Shown piece by piece: positions 36,183 to 50,900 of a stretch of DNA of 64,000 bases (position 1 is its first letter; each line of letters begins with the position of its first letter). The notes under the pieces are model-generated. The model had not been told where the DNA came from. It was given only the letters and a program-made list of their open reading frames with translations, and searched no databases. Made by a program: the position numbers and the translations under genes. The DNA comes from Hexactinellida sp. DTS-2022 (taxonomy: Eukaryota; Porifera; Hexactinellida), in contig JAPNXP010000002.1 in assembly GCA_028753945.1 (NCBI GenBank), positions 11,160,001 to 11,224,000 on the forward strand, in the 5' to 3' direction.

Positions 36183-38413
36183 GTCCTAACAGTGCCCCTG
36201 AAACTCCACTAACTCAATTGACATTCATTTAAGAGCCTAATATCAAGAAAAACCAATTTTCAAGTACAATGACTATCAAATACTCCCAAATTGATAAATT
36301 AATGGTTTAAGGACGTTGCTAGTTGTTTCTTTTGATGATATGAAGAATTTAACATCAAATAGTCCTAACTGTGCCAATGAAACTCCACTAACTCAATTGA
36401 CATTCATTTAAGAGCCTAATATCAAGAAAAACCAATTTTCAAGTACAAAGACTGTCAAAAACTCCCAAATTGATAAATTAATGGATTAAGGATGTTTCCA
36501 ATTGTTTTTTTGATCATAAGAGGAATTTATCATCAAATATGTCCTAATAGTGCCAATGAAAGTCCACTAACTCAATTAACATTCATTTAAGAGCCTAATA
36601 TCAAGAAAAGCCAATTTTTGTGTGCAATGACAGTAAAGAATCCCAAATTGATAAATCAAGCGATTTAGGACGTTTAAAGTTGTTTCGTTTGTTGATAAGC
36701 ATAGTTTATCACGTTTCCAGTTGTTTCTTTTGATGATAAGAAGTATTTACCGTAAAATGTGTCCTAACAGTGCCACTCAAACTCCACTCACTCAATTTAC
36801 ATTCATTTAATAGCCTAATATATAGGAAAACCAATTTTTATGTGCAATGACTTTAAAAACTCCCAAATAGATAAATTAATGGATTAAGGACGTTTCCAGT
36901 TGTTTCGTTTGATGATAAGAAGTATTTATCATGAAAAGTGTCCTAACAGTGCCACTGATACTCCACAAACTCAATTAACATTCATTTGAGAGCCAAATAT
37001 TGAGAAAAACCAATTTTCGTCTGCAATGACTGTCAAAAACTCCCAAATTGATAAATTAATGGTTTAAGGATGTTTCCAATTGTTTTTTTGATCATAAGAG
37101 CAATTTATCATCAAATATGTCCTAATAGTGCCAATGAAACTCCACTAACTCAATTAACATTCATTTAAGAGCCTAATATCCCGAAAAACCAATTTTCGTG
37201 TGCAATGACAGTCAAAAACACCCAAATTGATAAATTAATGGTTTAAGGATGTTTCCAATTGTTTTTTTGATAATTCGAAGAATTTAACATCAAATAGTCC
37301 TAACAGTGCCACTGATACTCCACAAACTCAATTAACATTCATTTGAGAGCCAAATATTGAGAAAAACCAATTTTCGTGTGCAATGACTGTCAAAAACTCC
37401 CAAATTGATAAATTAATGGTTTAAGGACGTTGCTAGTTGTTTCTTTTGATGATATGAAGTATTTATCATCAAAAGTGTCCTAACAGTGCCACTGATACTC
37501 CACAAACTCAATAAACATCCATTTGAGAGCCTAATATTGAGAAAAACCAATTTTCGTGTGCAATGACTGTCAAAAACTCACAAATTGTTAAATAAATGGT
37601 TTAAGGATGTTTCCAATTGTTTTTTTGATAATAAGAAGAATTTATCATGAAAAGTGTCCTAACAGTGCCACTGATATTCCACAAACTCAATTAACATTCA
37701 TTGGAGAGCCTAATATTGAGAAAAACCAATTTTCGTGTGCAATGACTGTCAAAAACTCCCAAATTGATAAATTAATGGTTTAAGGAAGTTGCTAGATGTT
37801 TCTTTTGTTGATAAGAAGTGTTTACCGGATCAGGTGTCCTAACAGTGCCACTGAGACTCCACTCACTCAATTAACATTCATTTAATATTCTCATATATCG
37901 AAAAACCAATTTTCGTGTGCAATGACCTTCAAATACTCCCAAATTGATAAATTATTGGAATAAGGATGTTTTCAATTGTTTTTTTGATAATAAGAACAAT
38001 TTATCATCAAATATGTCCTAATAGTGCCAATGAAAGTCCACTAACTCAATTAACATTCATTTAAGAGCCTAATATCAAGAAAAGCCAATTTTTGTGTGCA
38101 ATGACAGTAAAAACTCCCAAATTGATAAATTAAGGGATTTAGGACGTTTAAAGTTGTTTCGTTTGATGATAAGCATAATTTATCACGTTTCCAGTTGTTT
38201 CTTTTGATGATAAGAAGTATTTACCGTAAAATGTGTCCTAACAGTGCCACTGAAACTCCACTCACTCAATTTACATTCATTTAATAGCCTAATATATAGG
38301 AAAACCAATTTTTATGTGCAATGACTTTAAAAACTCCCAAATAGAAAAATTAATGGATTAATGACGTTTCCAGTTGTTTCGTTTGATGATAAGAAGTATT
38401 TATCATCAAGATT
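36183..38413 (+). repeat. 2,231-bp higher-order repeat, unit 1
   Basis: Starts at GTCCTAACAGTGCCCCTG; matches the next unit at offset 2,231, for example TCAAGAAAAGCC at 36601, 38832 and 41063. The period is not a multiple of 179 because the unit contains two extended 220-bp monomers (36541-36760 and 38015-38234). Confidence 0.9.
36541..36760 (+). repeat. Extended monomer (220 bp), right-block form
   Basis: Right-block version with GATAAGCATAGTTTATCACG before the duplicated tail. The same form or its AAGCATAATTTATC sister recurs with start marks at 38015, 38772, 40246, 41003, 42476, 43233 and 44885. Further copies have their tail junctions near 45990, 46745, 47325, 48615, 49915, 51385, 52145, 52725, 53840, 55855, 56430, 57365, 60280 and 62645. 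The recurrence makes it a fixed part of the higher-order units. Confidence 0.85.
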
Positions 38414-40644
38414 GTCCTATCAGTGCCACTGAAACTCCACTAACTCAATTGACATTCATTTAAGAGCCTAATATCAAGAAAAACCAATTTTCAAGTACAA
38501 TGACTATGAAATACTCCCAAATTGATAAATTAATGGTTTAAAGACGTTGCTAGTTGTTTCTTTTGATGATATGAAGAATTTAATATCAAATAGTCCTAAC
38601 TGTGCCAATGAAACTCCACTAACTCAATTGACATTCATTTAAGAGCCTAATATCAAGAAAAACCAATTTTCAAGTACAATGACTGTCAAAAACTCCCAAA
38701 TAGATAAATTAATGGATTAAGGATGTTTCCAATAGTTTTTTTGATCATAAGAGGAATTTATCATCAAATATGTCGTAATAGTGCCAATGAAAGTCCACTA
38801 ACTCAATTAACATTCATTTAAGAGCCTAATATCAAGAAAAGCCAATTTTTGTGTGCAATGACAGTAAAGAATCCCAAATTGATAAATCAAGCGATTTAGG
38901 ACGTTTAAAGTTGTTTCGTTTGTTGATAAGCATAGTTTATCACGTTTCCAGTTGTTTCTTTTGATGATAAGAAGTATTTACCGTAAAATGTGTCCTAACA
39001 GTGCCACTCAAACTCCACTCACTCAATTTACATTCATTTAATAGCCTAATATATAGGAAAACCAATTTTTATGTGCAATGACTTTAAAAACTCCCAAATA
39101 GATAAATTAATGGATTAAGGACGTTTCCAGTTGTTTCGTTTGATGATAAGAAGTATTTATCATGAAAAGTGTCCTAACAGTGCCACTGATACTCCACAAA
39201 CTCAATTAACATTCATTTGAGAGCCAAATATTGAGAAAAACCAATTTTCGTCTGCAATGACTGTCAAAAACTCCCAAATTGATAAATTAATGGTTTAAGG
39301 ATGTTTCCAATAGTTTTTTTGATCATAAGAGCAATTTATCATCAAATATGTCCTAATAGTGCCAATGAAACTCCACTAACTCAATTAACATTCATTTAAG
39401 AGCCTAATATCCCGAAAAACCAATTTTCGTGTGCAATGACAGTCAAAAACACCCAAATTGATAAATTAATGGTTTAAGGATGTTTCCAATTGTTTTTTTG
39501 ATAATACGAAGAATTTAACATCAAATAGTCCTAACAGTGCCACTGATACTCCACAAACTCAATTAACATTCATTTGAGAGCCAAATATTGAGAAAAACCA
39601 ATTTTCGTGTGCAATGACTGTCAAAAACTCCCAAATTGATAAATTAATGGTTTAAGGACGTTGCTAGTTGTTTCTTTTGATGATATGAAGTATTTATCAT
39701 CAAAAGTGTCCTAACAGTGCCACTGATACTCCACAAACTCAATAAACATCCATTTGAGAGCCTAATATTGAGAAAAACCAATTTTCGTGTGCAATGACTG
39801 TCAAAAACTCATAAATTGTTAAATAAATGGTTTAAGGATGTTTCCAATTGTTTTTTTGATAATAAGAAGAATTTATCATGAAAAGTGTCCTAACAGTGCC
39901 ACTGATATTCCACAAACTCAATTAACATTCATTGGAGAGCCTAATATTGAGAAAAACCAATTTTCGTGTGCAATGACTGTCAAAAACTCCCAAATTGATA
40001 AATTAATGGTTTAAGGAAGTTGCTAGATGTTTCTTTTGTTGATAAGAAGTGTTTACCGGATCAGGTGTCCTAACAGTGCCACTGAGACTCCACTCACTCA
40101 ATTAACATTCATTTAATATTCTCATATATCGAAAAACCAATTTTCGTGTGCAATGACCTTCAAATACTCCCAAATTGATAAATTATTGGAATAAGGATGT
40201 TTTCAATTGTTTTTTTGATAATAAGAACAATTTATCATCAAATATGTCCTAATAGTGCCAATGAAAGTCCACTAACTCAATTAACATTCATTTAAGAGCC
40301 TAATATCAAGAAAAGCCAATTTTTGTGTGCAATGACAGTAAAAACTCCCAAATTGATAAATTAAGGGATTTAGGACGTTTAAAGTTGTTTCGTTTGATGA
40401 TAAGCATAATTTATCACGTTTCCAGTTGTTTCTTTTGATGATAAGAAGTATTTACCGTAAAATGTGTCCTAACAGTGCCACTGAAACTCCACTCACTCAA
40501 TTTACATTCATTTAATAGCCTAATATATAGGAAAACCAATTTTTATGTGCAATGACTTTAAAAACTCCCAAATAGAAAAATTAATGGATTAATGACGTTT
40601 CCAGTTGTTTCGTTTGATGATAAGAAGTATTTATCATCAAGATT
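38414..40644 (+). repeat. 2,231-bp higher-order repeat, unit 2
   Basis: Nearly identical to unit 1. The TTTACCGGATCAGG marker is at 37821 in unit 1 and 40052 here. Extended monomers are at 38772-38991 and 40246-40465. Small changes include AATAGTTTTTTT near 39310 and TCGTAATAG near 38774. Confidence 0.9.
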
Positions 40645-42874
40645 GTCCTATCAGTGCCACTGAAACTCCACTAACTCAATTGACATTCATTTAAGAGCCT
40701 AATATCAAGAAAAACCAATTTTCAAGTACAATGACTATGAAATACTCCCAAATTGATAAATTAATGGTTTAAAGACGTTGCTAGTTGTTTCTTTTGATGA
40801 TATGAAGAATTTAATATCAAATAGTCCTAACTGTGCCAATGAAACTCCACTAACTCAATTGACATTCATTTAAGAGCCTAATATCAAGAAAAACCAATTT
40901 TCAAGTACAATGACTGTCAAAAACTCCCAAATAGATAAATTAATGGATTAAGGATGTTTCCAATTGTTTTTTTGATCATAAGAGGAATTTATCATCAAAT
41001 ATGTCCTAATAGTGCCAATGAAAGTCCACTAACTCAATTAACATTCATTTAAGAGCCTAATATCAAGAAAAGCCAATTTTTGTGTGCAATGACAGTAAAG
41101 AATCCCAAATTGATAAATCAAGCGATTTAGGACGTTTAAAGTTGTTTCGTTTGTTGATAAGCATAGTTTATCACGTTTCCAGTTGTTTCTTTTGATGATA
41201 AGAAGTATTTACCGTAAAATGTGTCCTAACAGTGCCACTCAAACTCCACTCACTCAATTTACATTCATTTAATAGCCTAATATATAGGAAAACCAATTTT
41301 TATGTGCAATGACTTTAAAAACACCCAAATAGATAATTTAATGGATTAAGGACGTTTCCAGTTGTTTCGTTTGATGATAAGAAGTATTTATCATCAAAAT
41401 TGTCCTATCAGTGCCACTCAAACTCCACTAACTCAATTGACATTCATTTAAGAGCCTAAAATCCCGAAAAACCAATTTTCGTGTGCATTGACTGTCAAAA
41501 ACACCCAAATTGATAAATTAATGGTTTAAGGATGTTTCCTATTGTTTTTTTGATAATACGAAGAATTTAACATCAAATAGTCCTAACAGTGCCAATGAAA
41601 CTCCACTAACTCAATTGACATTCATTTAAGAGCCTAATATCAAGAAAAACCAATTTTCAAGTACAATGACTGTCAAAAACTCCCAAATTGATAAATTAAT
41701 GGATTAAGGACGTTTCCAGTTGTTTCGTTTGATGATAAGAAGTATTTATCATGAAAAGTGTCCTAACAGTGCCACTGATACTCCACAAACTAAATTAACA
41801 TTCATTTGAGAGCCAAATATTGAGAAAAACCAATTTTCGTGTACAATGACTGTCAAAAACTCCCAAATTGATAAATTAATGGTTTAAGGATGTTTCCAAT
41901 TGTTTTTTTGATCATAAGAGGAATTTATCATCAAATATGTCCTAATAGTGCCAATGAAACTCCACTAACTCAATTAACATTCATTTAAGAGCCAAATATT
42001 CCGAAAAACCAATTTTCGTGTGCAATGACTGTCAAAAACACCCAAATTGATAAATTAATGGTTTAAGGATGTTTCCAATTGTTTTTTTGATAATACGAAG
42101 AATTTAACATCAAATAAGTCCTAACAGTGCCAATGAAACTCCACTAACTCAATTGACATTCATTTAAGAGCCTAATATAAACTAAACCAATTTTAAAGTA
42201 CAATGACTGTCAAAAACTCCCAAATTGATAAATTAATGGTTTAAGGACGTTGCTAGTTGTTTCTTTTGATGATATGAAGTATTTATCATGAAAAGTGTCC
42301 TAACAGTGCCACTGATACTCCACAAACTCAATTAACATTCATTTAAGAGCCTAATATCCCGAAAAACCAATTTTCGTGTGCAATGACCTTCAAAAACTCT
42401 CAAATTGATAAATTATTGGAATAAGGATGTTTTCAATTGTTTTTTTGATAATATGAACAATTTATCATCAAATATGTCCTAATAGTGCCAATGAAAGTCC
42501 ACTAACTCAATTAACATTCATTTAAGAGCCTAATATCAAGAAAAGCCAATTTTTGTGTGCAATGACAGTAAAAACTCCCAAATTGATAAATTAAGGGATT
42601 TAGGACGTTTAAAGTTGTTTCGTTTGATGATAAGCATAATTTATCACGTTTCCAGTTGTTTCTTTTGATGATAAGAAGTATTTACCGTAAAATGTGTCCT
42701 AACAGTGCCACTGAAACTCCACTCACTCAATTTACATTCATTTAATAGCCTAATATATAGGAAAACCAATTTTTATGTGCAATGACTTTAAAAACTCCCA
42801 AATAGAAAAATTAATGGATTAATGACGTTTCCAGTTGTTTCGTTTGATGATAAGAAGTATTTATCATCAAGATT
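40645..42874 (+). repeat. 2,230-bp higher-order repeat, unit 3 with replaced middle
   Basis: The first ~750 bp and the last ~400 bp match unit 2. Between about 41390 and 42480 a different run of monomers replaces the corresponding monomers of unit 2, starting GTCCTATCAGTGCCACTCAA and including AAAATCCCG, AAATATTCCG and AATATAAACTAAACC. Total length is almost unchanged (2,230 bp), so monomers were exchanged without changing their number. Confidence 0.82.
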
Positions 42875-44570
42875 GTCCTATCAGTGCCACTGAAACTCCA
42901 CTAACTCAATTGACATTCATTTAAGAGCCTAATATCAAGAAAAACCAATTTTCAAGTACAATGACTATGAAATACTCCCAAATTGATAAATTAATGGTTT
43001 AAAGACGTTGCTAGTTGTTTCTTTTGATGATATGAAGAATTTAATATCAAATAGTCCTAACTGTGCCAATGAAACTCCACTAACTCAATTGACATTCATT
43101 TAAGAGCCTAATATCAAGAAAAACCAATTTTCAAGTACAATGACTGTCAAAAACTCCCAAATAGATAAATTAATGGATTAAGGATGTTTCCAATTGTTTT
43201 TTTGATCATAAGAGGAATTTATCATCAAATATGTCCTAATAGTGCCAATGAAAGTCCACTAACTCAATTAACATTCATTTAAGAGCCTAATATCAAGAAA
43301 AGCCAATTTTTGTGTGCAATGACAGTAAAGAATCCCAAATTGATAAATCAAGCGATTTAGGACGTTTAAAGTTGTTTCGTTTGTTGATAAGCATAGTTTA
43401 TCACGTTTCCAGTTGTTTCTTTTGATGATAAGAAGTATTTACCGTAAAATGTGTCCTAACAGTGCCACTCAAACTCCACTCACTCAATTTACATTCATTT
43501 AATAGCCTAATATATAGGAAAACCAATTTTTATGTGCAATGACTTTAAAAACACCCAAATAGATAATTTAATGGATTAAGGACGTTTCCAGTTGTTTCGT
43601 TTGATGATAAGAAGTATTTATCATCAAAATTGTCCTATCAGTGCCACTCAAACTCCACTAACTCAATTGACATTCATTTAAGAGCCTAAAATCCCGAAAA
43701 ACCAATTTTCGTGTGCATTGACTGTCAAAAACACCCAAATTGATAAATTAATGGTTTAAGGATGTTTCCTATTGTTTTTTTGATAATACGAAGAATTTAA
43801 CATCAAATAGTCCTAACAGTGCCAATGAAACTCCACTAACTCAATTGACATTCATTTAAGAGCCTAATATCAAGAAAAACCAATTTTCAAGTACAATGAC
43901 TGTCAAAAACTCCCAAATTGATAAATTAATGGATTAAGGACGTTTCCAGTTGTTTCGTTTGATGATAAGAAGTATTTATCATGAAAAGTGTCCTAACAGT
44001 GCCACTGATACTCCACAAACTAAATTAACATTCATTTGAGAGCCAAATATTGAGAAAAACCAATTTTCGTGTACAATGACTGTCAAAAACTCCCAAATTG
44101 ATAAATTAATGGTTTAAGGATGTTTCCAATTGTTTTTTTGATCATAAGAGGAATTTATCATCAAATATGTCCTAATAGTGCCAATGAAACTCCACTAACT
44201 CAATTAACATTCATTTAAGAGCCAAATATTCCGAAAAACCAATTTTCGTGTGCAATGACTGTCAAAAACACCCAAATTGATAAATTAATGGTTTAAGGAT
44301 GTTTCCAATTGTTTTTTTGATAATACGAAGAATTTAACATCAAATAAGTCCTAACAGTGCCAATGAAACTCCACTAACTCAATTGACATTCATTTAAGAG
44401 CCTAATATAAACTAAACCAATTTTAAAGTACAATGACTGTCAAAAACTCCCAAATTGATAAATTAATGGTTTAAGGACGTTGCTAGTTGTTTCTTTTGAT
44501 GATATGAAGTATTTATCATGAAAAGTGTCCTAACAGTGCCACTGATACTCCACAAACTCAATTAACATTC
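42875..44570 (+). repeat. 2,230-bp higher-order repeat, unit 4 (partial)
   Basis: Matches unit 3, including its replaced middle (43631 pairs with 41401, offset 2,230). The match stops at about 44570, where ATTTAAGAGCCTAATATCCCG in unit 3 becomes ATTTGAGAGCCTAATATTGAG. The replacement in unit 3 therefore happened before this last duplication. Confidence 0.85.
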
Positions 44571-45559
44571 ATTTGAGAGCCTAATATTGAGAAAAACCAA
44601 TTTTCGTGTGCAATGACTGTCAAAAACTCCCAAATTGATAAATTAATGGTTTAAGGATGTTTCCAATTGTTTTTTTGATCATAAGAGGAATTTATCATCA
44701 AATATGTCCTAATAGTGCCAATGAAACTCCACTAACTCAATTAACATTCATTTAAGAGCCTAATATAAACTAAACCAATTTTAAAGTACAATGACTGTCA
44801 AAAACTCCCAAATTGATAAATTAATGGTTTAAGGACGTTGCTAGTTGTTTCTTTTGATGATATGAAGTATTTATCATCAAAGGTGTCCTATCAGTGCCAC
44901 TGAAACTCCACTAACTCAATTGACATTCATTTAATAGCCTAATATATAGGAAAACCAATTTTTGTGTGCAATGACTTTAAAAACTCCCAAATTGATAAAT
45001 TAAGGGATTTAGGACGTTTAAAGTTGTTTCGTTTGATGATAAGCATAATTTATCACGTTTCCAGTTGTTTCTTTTGATGATAAGAAGTATTTACCGTAAA
45101 ATGTGTCCTAACAGTGCCACTGAAACTCCACTCACTCAATTTACATTCATTTAATAGCCTAATATATAGGAAAACCAATTTTTGTGTGCAATGACTTTAA
45201 AAACTCCCAAATAGATAAATTAATGGATTAAGGACGTTTCCAGTTGTTTCGTTTGATGATAAGAAGTATTTATCATGAAAAGTGTCCTAACAGTGCCACT
45301 GATACTCCACAAACTCAATTAACATTCATTTGAGAGCCAAATATTGAGAAAAACCAATTTTCGTGTGCAATGACTGTCAAAAACTCCCAAATTAATAAAT
45401 TAATGGTTTAAGGATGTTTACAATTGTTTTTTTTATCATAAGAGGAATTTATCATCAAAAATGTCCTAATAGTGCCAATGAAACTCCACTAACTCAATTA
45501 ACATTCATTTAAGAGCCAAATATTCCGAAAAACCAATTTTCGTGTGCAATGACTGTCAA
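44571..45559 (+). repeat. Satellite between the 2,230-bp and 5.4-kb repeat zones
   Basis: Five or six monomers of the known classes, with an extended 220-bp monomer at 44885-45104. I see no exact higher-order order here beyond similarity to neighbouring units, and nothing other than satellite. Confidence 0.8.
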
Positions 45560-47930
45560 AAACACCCAAATTGATAAATTAATGGTTTAAGGACGTTGCT
45601 AGTTGTTTCTTTTGATGATATGAAGTATTTATCATCAAAGGTGTCCTATCAGTGCCACTGAAACTCCACTAACTCAATTGACATTCATTTAAGAGCCTAA
45701 TATCCCGAAAAACCAATTTTCGTGTGCAATGACCTTCAAAAACTCTCAAATTGATAAATTATTGGAATAAGGATGTTTTCAATTGTTTTTTTGATAATAA
45801 GAACAATTTATCATCAAATATGTCCTAATAGTGCCTATGAAAGTCCACTAACTCAATTAACATTCATTTAAGAGCCTAATATCAAGAAAAGCCAATTTTT
45901 GTGTGCAATGACAGTAAAAACTCCCAAATTGATAAATTAAGGGATTTAGGACGTTTAAAGTTGTTTCGTTTGATGATAAGCATAATTTATCACGTTTCCA
46001 GTTGTTTCTTTTGATGATAAGAAGTATTTACCGTAAAATGTGTCCTAACAGTGCCACTGAAACTCCACTCACTCAATTTACATTCATTTAATAGCCTAAT
46101 ATATAGGAAAACCAATTTTTGTGTGCAATAACTTTAAAAACTCCCAAATAGATAAATTAATGGATTAAGGACGTTTCCAGTTGTTTCGTTTGATGATAAG
46201 AAGTATTTATCATGAAAAGTGTCCTAACAGTGCCACTGATACTCCACAAACTCAATTAACATTCATTTGAGAGCCAAATATTGAGAAAGACCAATTTTCG
46301 TGTGCAATGACTGTCAAAAACTCCCAAATTGATAAATTAATGGTTTAAGGAAATTGCTAGTTGTTTCTTTTGTTGATAAGAAGTGTTTACCGGAACAGGT
46401 GTCCTAACAGTGCCACTGAAACTCCACTCACTCAATTAACATTCATTTAATATTCTCATATATCGAAAAACCAATTTTCGTGTGCAATGACCTTCAAAAA
46501 CTCCCAAATTGATAAATTAATGGAATAAGGATGTTTTCAATTGTTTTTTTTGATAATATGAACAATTTATCATCAAATATGTCCTAATAGTGCCAATGAA
46601 AGTCCACTAACTCAATTAACATTCATTTAAGAGCCTAATATCAAGAAAAGCCAATTTTTGTGTGCAATGACAGTAAAAACTCCCAAATTTATAAATTAAG
46701 GGATTTAGGACGTTTAAAATTGTTTCGTTTGATGATAAGCATAATTTATCACGTTTCCAGTTGTTTCTTTTGATGATAAGAAGTATTTACCATAAAATGT
46801 GTCCTAACAGTGCCACTGAAACTCCACTCACTCAATTTACATTCATTTAATAGCCTAATATATAGGAAAACCAATTTTTGTGTGCAATGACTTTAAAAAC
46901 TCCCAAATAGATAAATTAATGGATTAAGGACGTTTCCAGTTGTTTCGTTTGATTATAAGAAGTATTTATCATCAAAATTGTCCTATCAGTGCCACTGAAA
47001 CTCCACTAACTCAATTGACATTCATTTGAGATCCTAATATTGAGAAAAACCAATTTTCGTGTGCAATGACTGTCAAAAACTCCCAAATTGATAAATTAAT
47101 GGTTTAAGGATGTTTCCAATTGTTTTTTTGATAATAAGAAGAATTTATCATCAAATATGTCCTAATAGTGCCAATGAAAGTCCACTAACTCAATTAACAT
47201 TCATTTAAGAGCCTAATATCAAGAAAAGCCAATTTTTGTGTGCAATGACAGTAAAAACTCCCAAATTTTTAAATTAAGGGATTTAGGACGTTTAAAGTTG
47301 TTTCGTTTGATGATAAGCATAGTTTATCACGTTTCCAGTTGTTTCTTTTGATGATAAGAAGTATTTACCGTAAAATGTGTCCTAACAGTGCCACTGAAAC
47401 TCCACTCACTCAATTAACATTCATTTAATAGCATAATATATATGAAAACCAATTTTCAAGTACAATGACTGTCAAAAACTCCCAAATTGATAAATTAATG
47501 GATTAAGGACGTTTCCAGTTGTTTCGTTTGATGATAAGAAGTATTTATCATGAAAAGTGTCCTAACAGTGCCACTGATACTCCACAAACTAAATTAACAT
47601 TCATTTGAGAGCCAAATATTGAGAAAAACCAATTTTCGTGTGCAATGACTGTCAAAAACTCCCAAATTGATAAATTAATGGTTTAAGGATGTTTCCAATT
47701 GTTTTTTTGATCATAAGAGGAATTTATCATCAAATATGTCCTAATAGTGCCAATGAAACTCCACTAACTCAATTAACATTCATTTAAGAGCCAAATATTC
47801 CGAAAAACCAATTTTCGTGTGCAATGACTGTCAAAAACACCCAAATTGATAAATTAATGGTTTAAGGATGTTTCCAATTGTTTTTTTGATAATACGAAGA
47901 ATCTAACATCAAATAAGTCCTAACAGTGCC
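45560..47930 (+). repeat. 2.4-kb satellite segment, copy 1 of a 5,400-bp-spaced pair
   Basis: Aligns to 50960-53330 at offset 5,400, changing to 5,399 after an eight-T run near 46545. Shared markers are AGTGCCTATGAAAGTCC (45829 and 51229) and TCCTATCAGT (46981 and 52380). Left and right limits were placed where the centres diverge (ACACCC against ACTCCC; TATAAACTAAACC against TATCAAGAAAAACC). Confidence 0.78.
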
Positions 47931-50900
47931 AATGAAACTCCACTAACTCAATTGACATTCATTTAAGAGCCTAATATAAACTAAACCAATTTTAAAGTAC
48001 AATGACTGTCAAAAACTCCCAAATTGATAAATTAATGGTTTAAGGACGTTGCTAGTTGTTTCTTTTGATGATATGAAGTATTTATCATGAAAAGTGTCCT
48101 AACAGTGCCACTGATACTCCACAAACTCAATTAACATTCATTTGAGAGCCTAATATTTAGAAAAACCAATTTTCGTGTGCAATGACTGTCAAAAACTCCC
48201 AAATTGATAAATTAATGGTTTAAGGATGTTTCCAATTGTTTTTTTGATCATAAGAGGAATTTATCATCAAATATGTCCTAATAGTGCCACTGAAACTCCA
48301 CTAACTCAATTGACATTCATTTAAGAGCCTAATATCCCGAAAAACCAATTTTCGTGTGCAATGACCTTCAAAAACTCTCAAATTGATAAATTATTGGAAT
48401 AAGGATGTTTTCAATTGTTTTTTTGATAATATGAACAATTTATCATCAAATATGTCCTAATAGTGCCTATGAAAGTCCACTAACTCAATTAACATTCATT
48501 TAAGAGCCTAATATCAAGAAAAGCCAATTTTTGTGTGCAATGACAGTAAAAACTCCCAAATTGATAAATTAAGGGATATAGGACGTTTAAAGTTGTTTCG
48601 TTTGATGATAAGCATAATTTATCACGTTTCCAGTTGTTTCTTTTGATGATAAGAAGTATTTACCGTAAAATGTGTCCTAACAGTGCCACTGAAACTCCAC
48701 TCACTCAATTTACATTCATTTAATAGCCTAATATATAGGAAAACCAATTTTTGTGTGCAATGACTTTAAAAACTCCCAAATAGATAAATTAATGGATTAA
48801 GGACGTTTCCAGTTGTTTCGTTTGATGATAAGAATTATTTATCATGAAAAGTGTCCTAACAGTGCCACTGATACTCCACAAACTCAATTAACATTCATTT
48901 GAGAGCCAAATATTGAGAAAAACCAATTTTCGTGTGCAATGACTGTCAAAAACTCCCAAATTGATAAATTAATGGTTTAAGGATGTTTCCAATTGTTTTT
49001 TTGATCATAAGAGGAATTTATCATCAAAAATGTCCTAATAGTGCCAATGAAACTCCACTAACTCAATTAACATTCATTTAAGAGCCAAATATTCCGAAAA
49101 ACCAATTTTCGTGTGCAATGACTGTCAAAAACACCCAAATTGATAAATTAATGGTTTAAGGATGTTTCCAATTGTTTTTTTGATAATACGAAGAATTTAA
49201 TATCAAATAAGTCCTAACAGTGCCATTGAAACTCCACTAACTCAATTGACATTCATTTAAGAGCCTAATATAAACTAAACCAATTTTAGATTACAATGAC
49301 TGTCAAAAACTCCCAAATTGATAAATTAATGGTTTAAGGACAATGCTAGTTGTTTCTTTTGATGATATGAAGTATTAATCATCAAAAGTGTCCTAACAGT
49401 ACAACTGATACTCCACAAACTCAATAAACATTCATTTGAGAGCCTAATATTGAGAAAAACCAATTTTCGTGTGCAATGACTGTCAAAAACTCCCAAATTG
49501 ATAAATTAATGGTTTAATGAAGTTGCTAGTTGTTTCTTTTGTTGATAAGAAGTGTTTACCGGAACAGGTGTCCTAACAGTGCCACTGAAACTCCACTCAC
49601 TCAATTAACATTCATTTAATATTCTCATATATCGAAAAACCAATTTTCGTGTGCAATGACCTTCAAAAACTCCCAAATTGATAAATTAATGGAATAAGGA
49701 TGTTTTCAATTGTTTTTTTGATAATAAGAACAATTTATCATCAAATATGTCCTAATAGTTCCAATGAAAGTCCACTAACTCAATTAACATTCATTTAAGA
49801 GCCTAATATCAAGAAAAGCCAATTTTTGTGTGCAATGACAGTAAAAACTCCCAAATTTATAAATTAAGGGATTTAGGACGTTTAAAGTTGTTTCGTTTGA
49901 TGATAAGCATAATTTATCACGTTTCCAGTAGTTTCTTTTGATGATAAGAAGTATTTACCGTAAAATGTGTCCTAACAGTGCCACTGAAACTCCACTCACT
50001 CAATTAACATTCATTTAATAGCATAATATATATGAAAACCAATTTTCAAGTACAATGACTGTCAAAAACTCCCAAATTGATAAATTAATGGATTAAGGAC
50101 GTTTCCAGTTGTTTCGTTTGATGATAAGAAGTATTTATCATGAAAAGTGTCCTAACAGTGCCACTGATACTCCACAAACTAAATTAACATTCATTTGAGA
50201 GCCAAATATTGAGAAAAACCAATTTTCGTGTGCAATGACTGTCAAAAACTCCCAAATTGATAAATTAATGGTTTAAGGATGTTTCCAATTGTTTTTTTGA
50301 TCATAAGAGGAATTTATCATCAAATATGTCCTAATAGTGCCAATGAAACTCCACTAACTCAATTAACATTCATTTAAGAGCCAAATATTCCGAAAAACCA
50401 ATTTTCGTGTGCAATGACTGTCAAAAACACCCAAATTGATAAATTAATGGTTTAAGGATGTTTCCAATTGTTTTTTTGATAATACGAAGAATTTAACATC
50501 AAATAAGTCCTAACAGTGCCAATGAAACTCAACTAACTCAATTGACATTCATTTAAGAGCCTAATATAAACTAAACCAATTTTAAAGTACAATGACTGTC
50601 AAAAACTCCCAAATTGATAAATTAATGGTTTAAGGACGTTGCTAGTTGTTTCTTTTGATGATATGAAGTATTTATCATGAAAAGTGTCCTAACAGTGCCA
50701 CTGATACTCCACAAACTCAATTAACATTCATTTGAGAGCCTAATATTGAGAAAAACCAATTTTCGTGTGCAATGACTGTCAAAAACTCCCAAATTGAAAA
50801 ATTAATGGTTTAAGGATGTTTCCAATTGTTTTTTTGATCATAAGAGGAATTTATCATCAAATTGTCCTAATAGTGCCAATGAAACTCCACTAACTCAATT

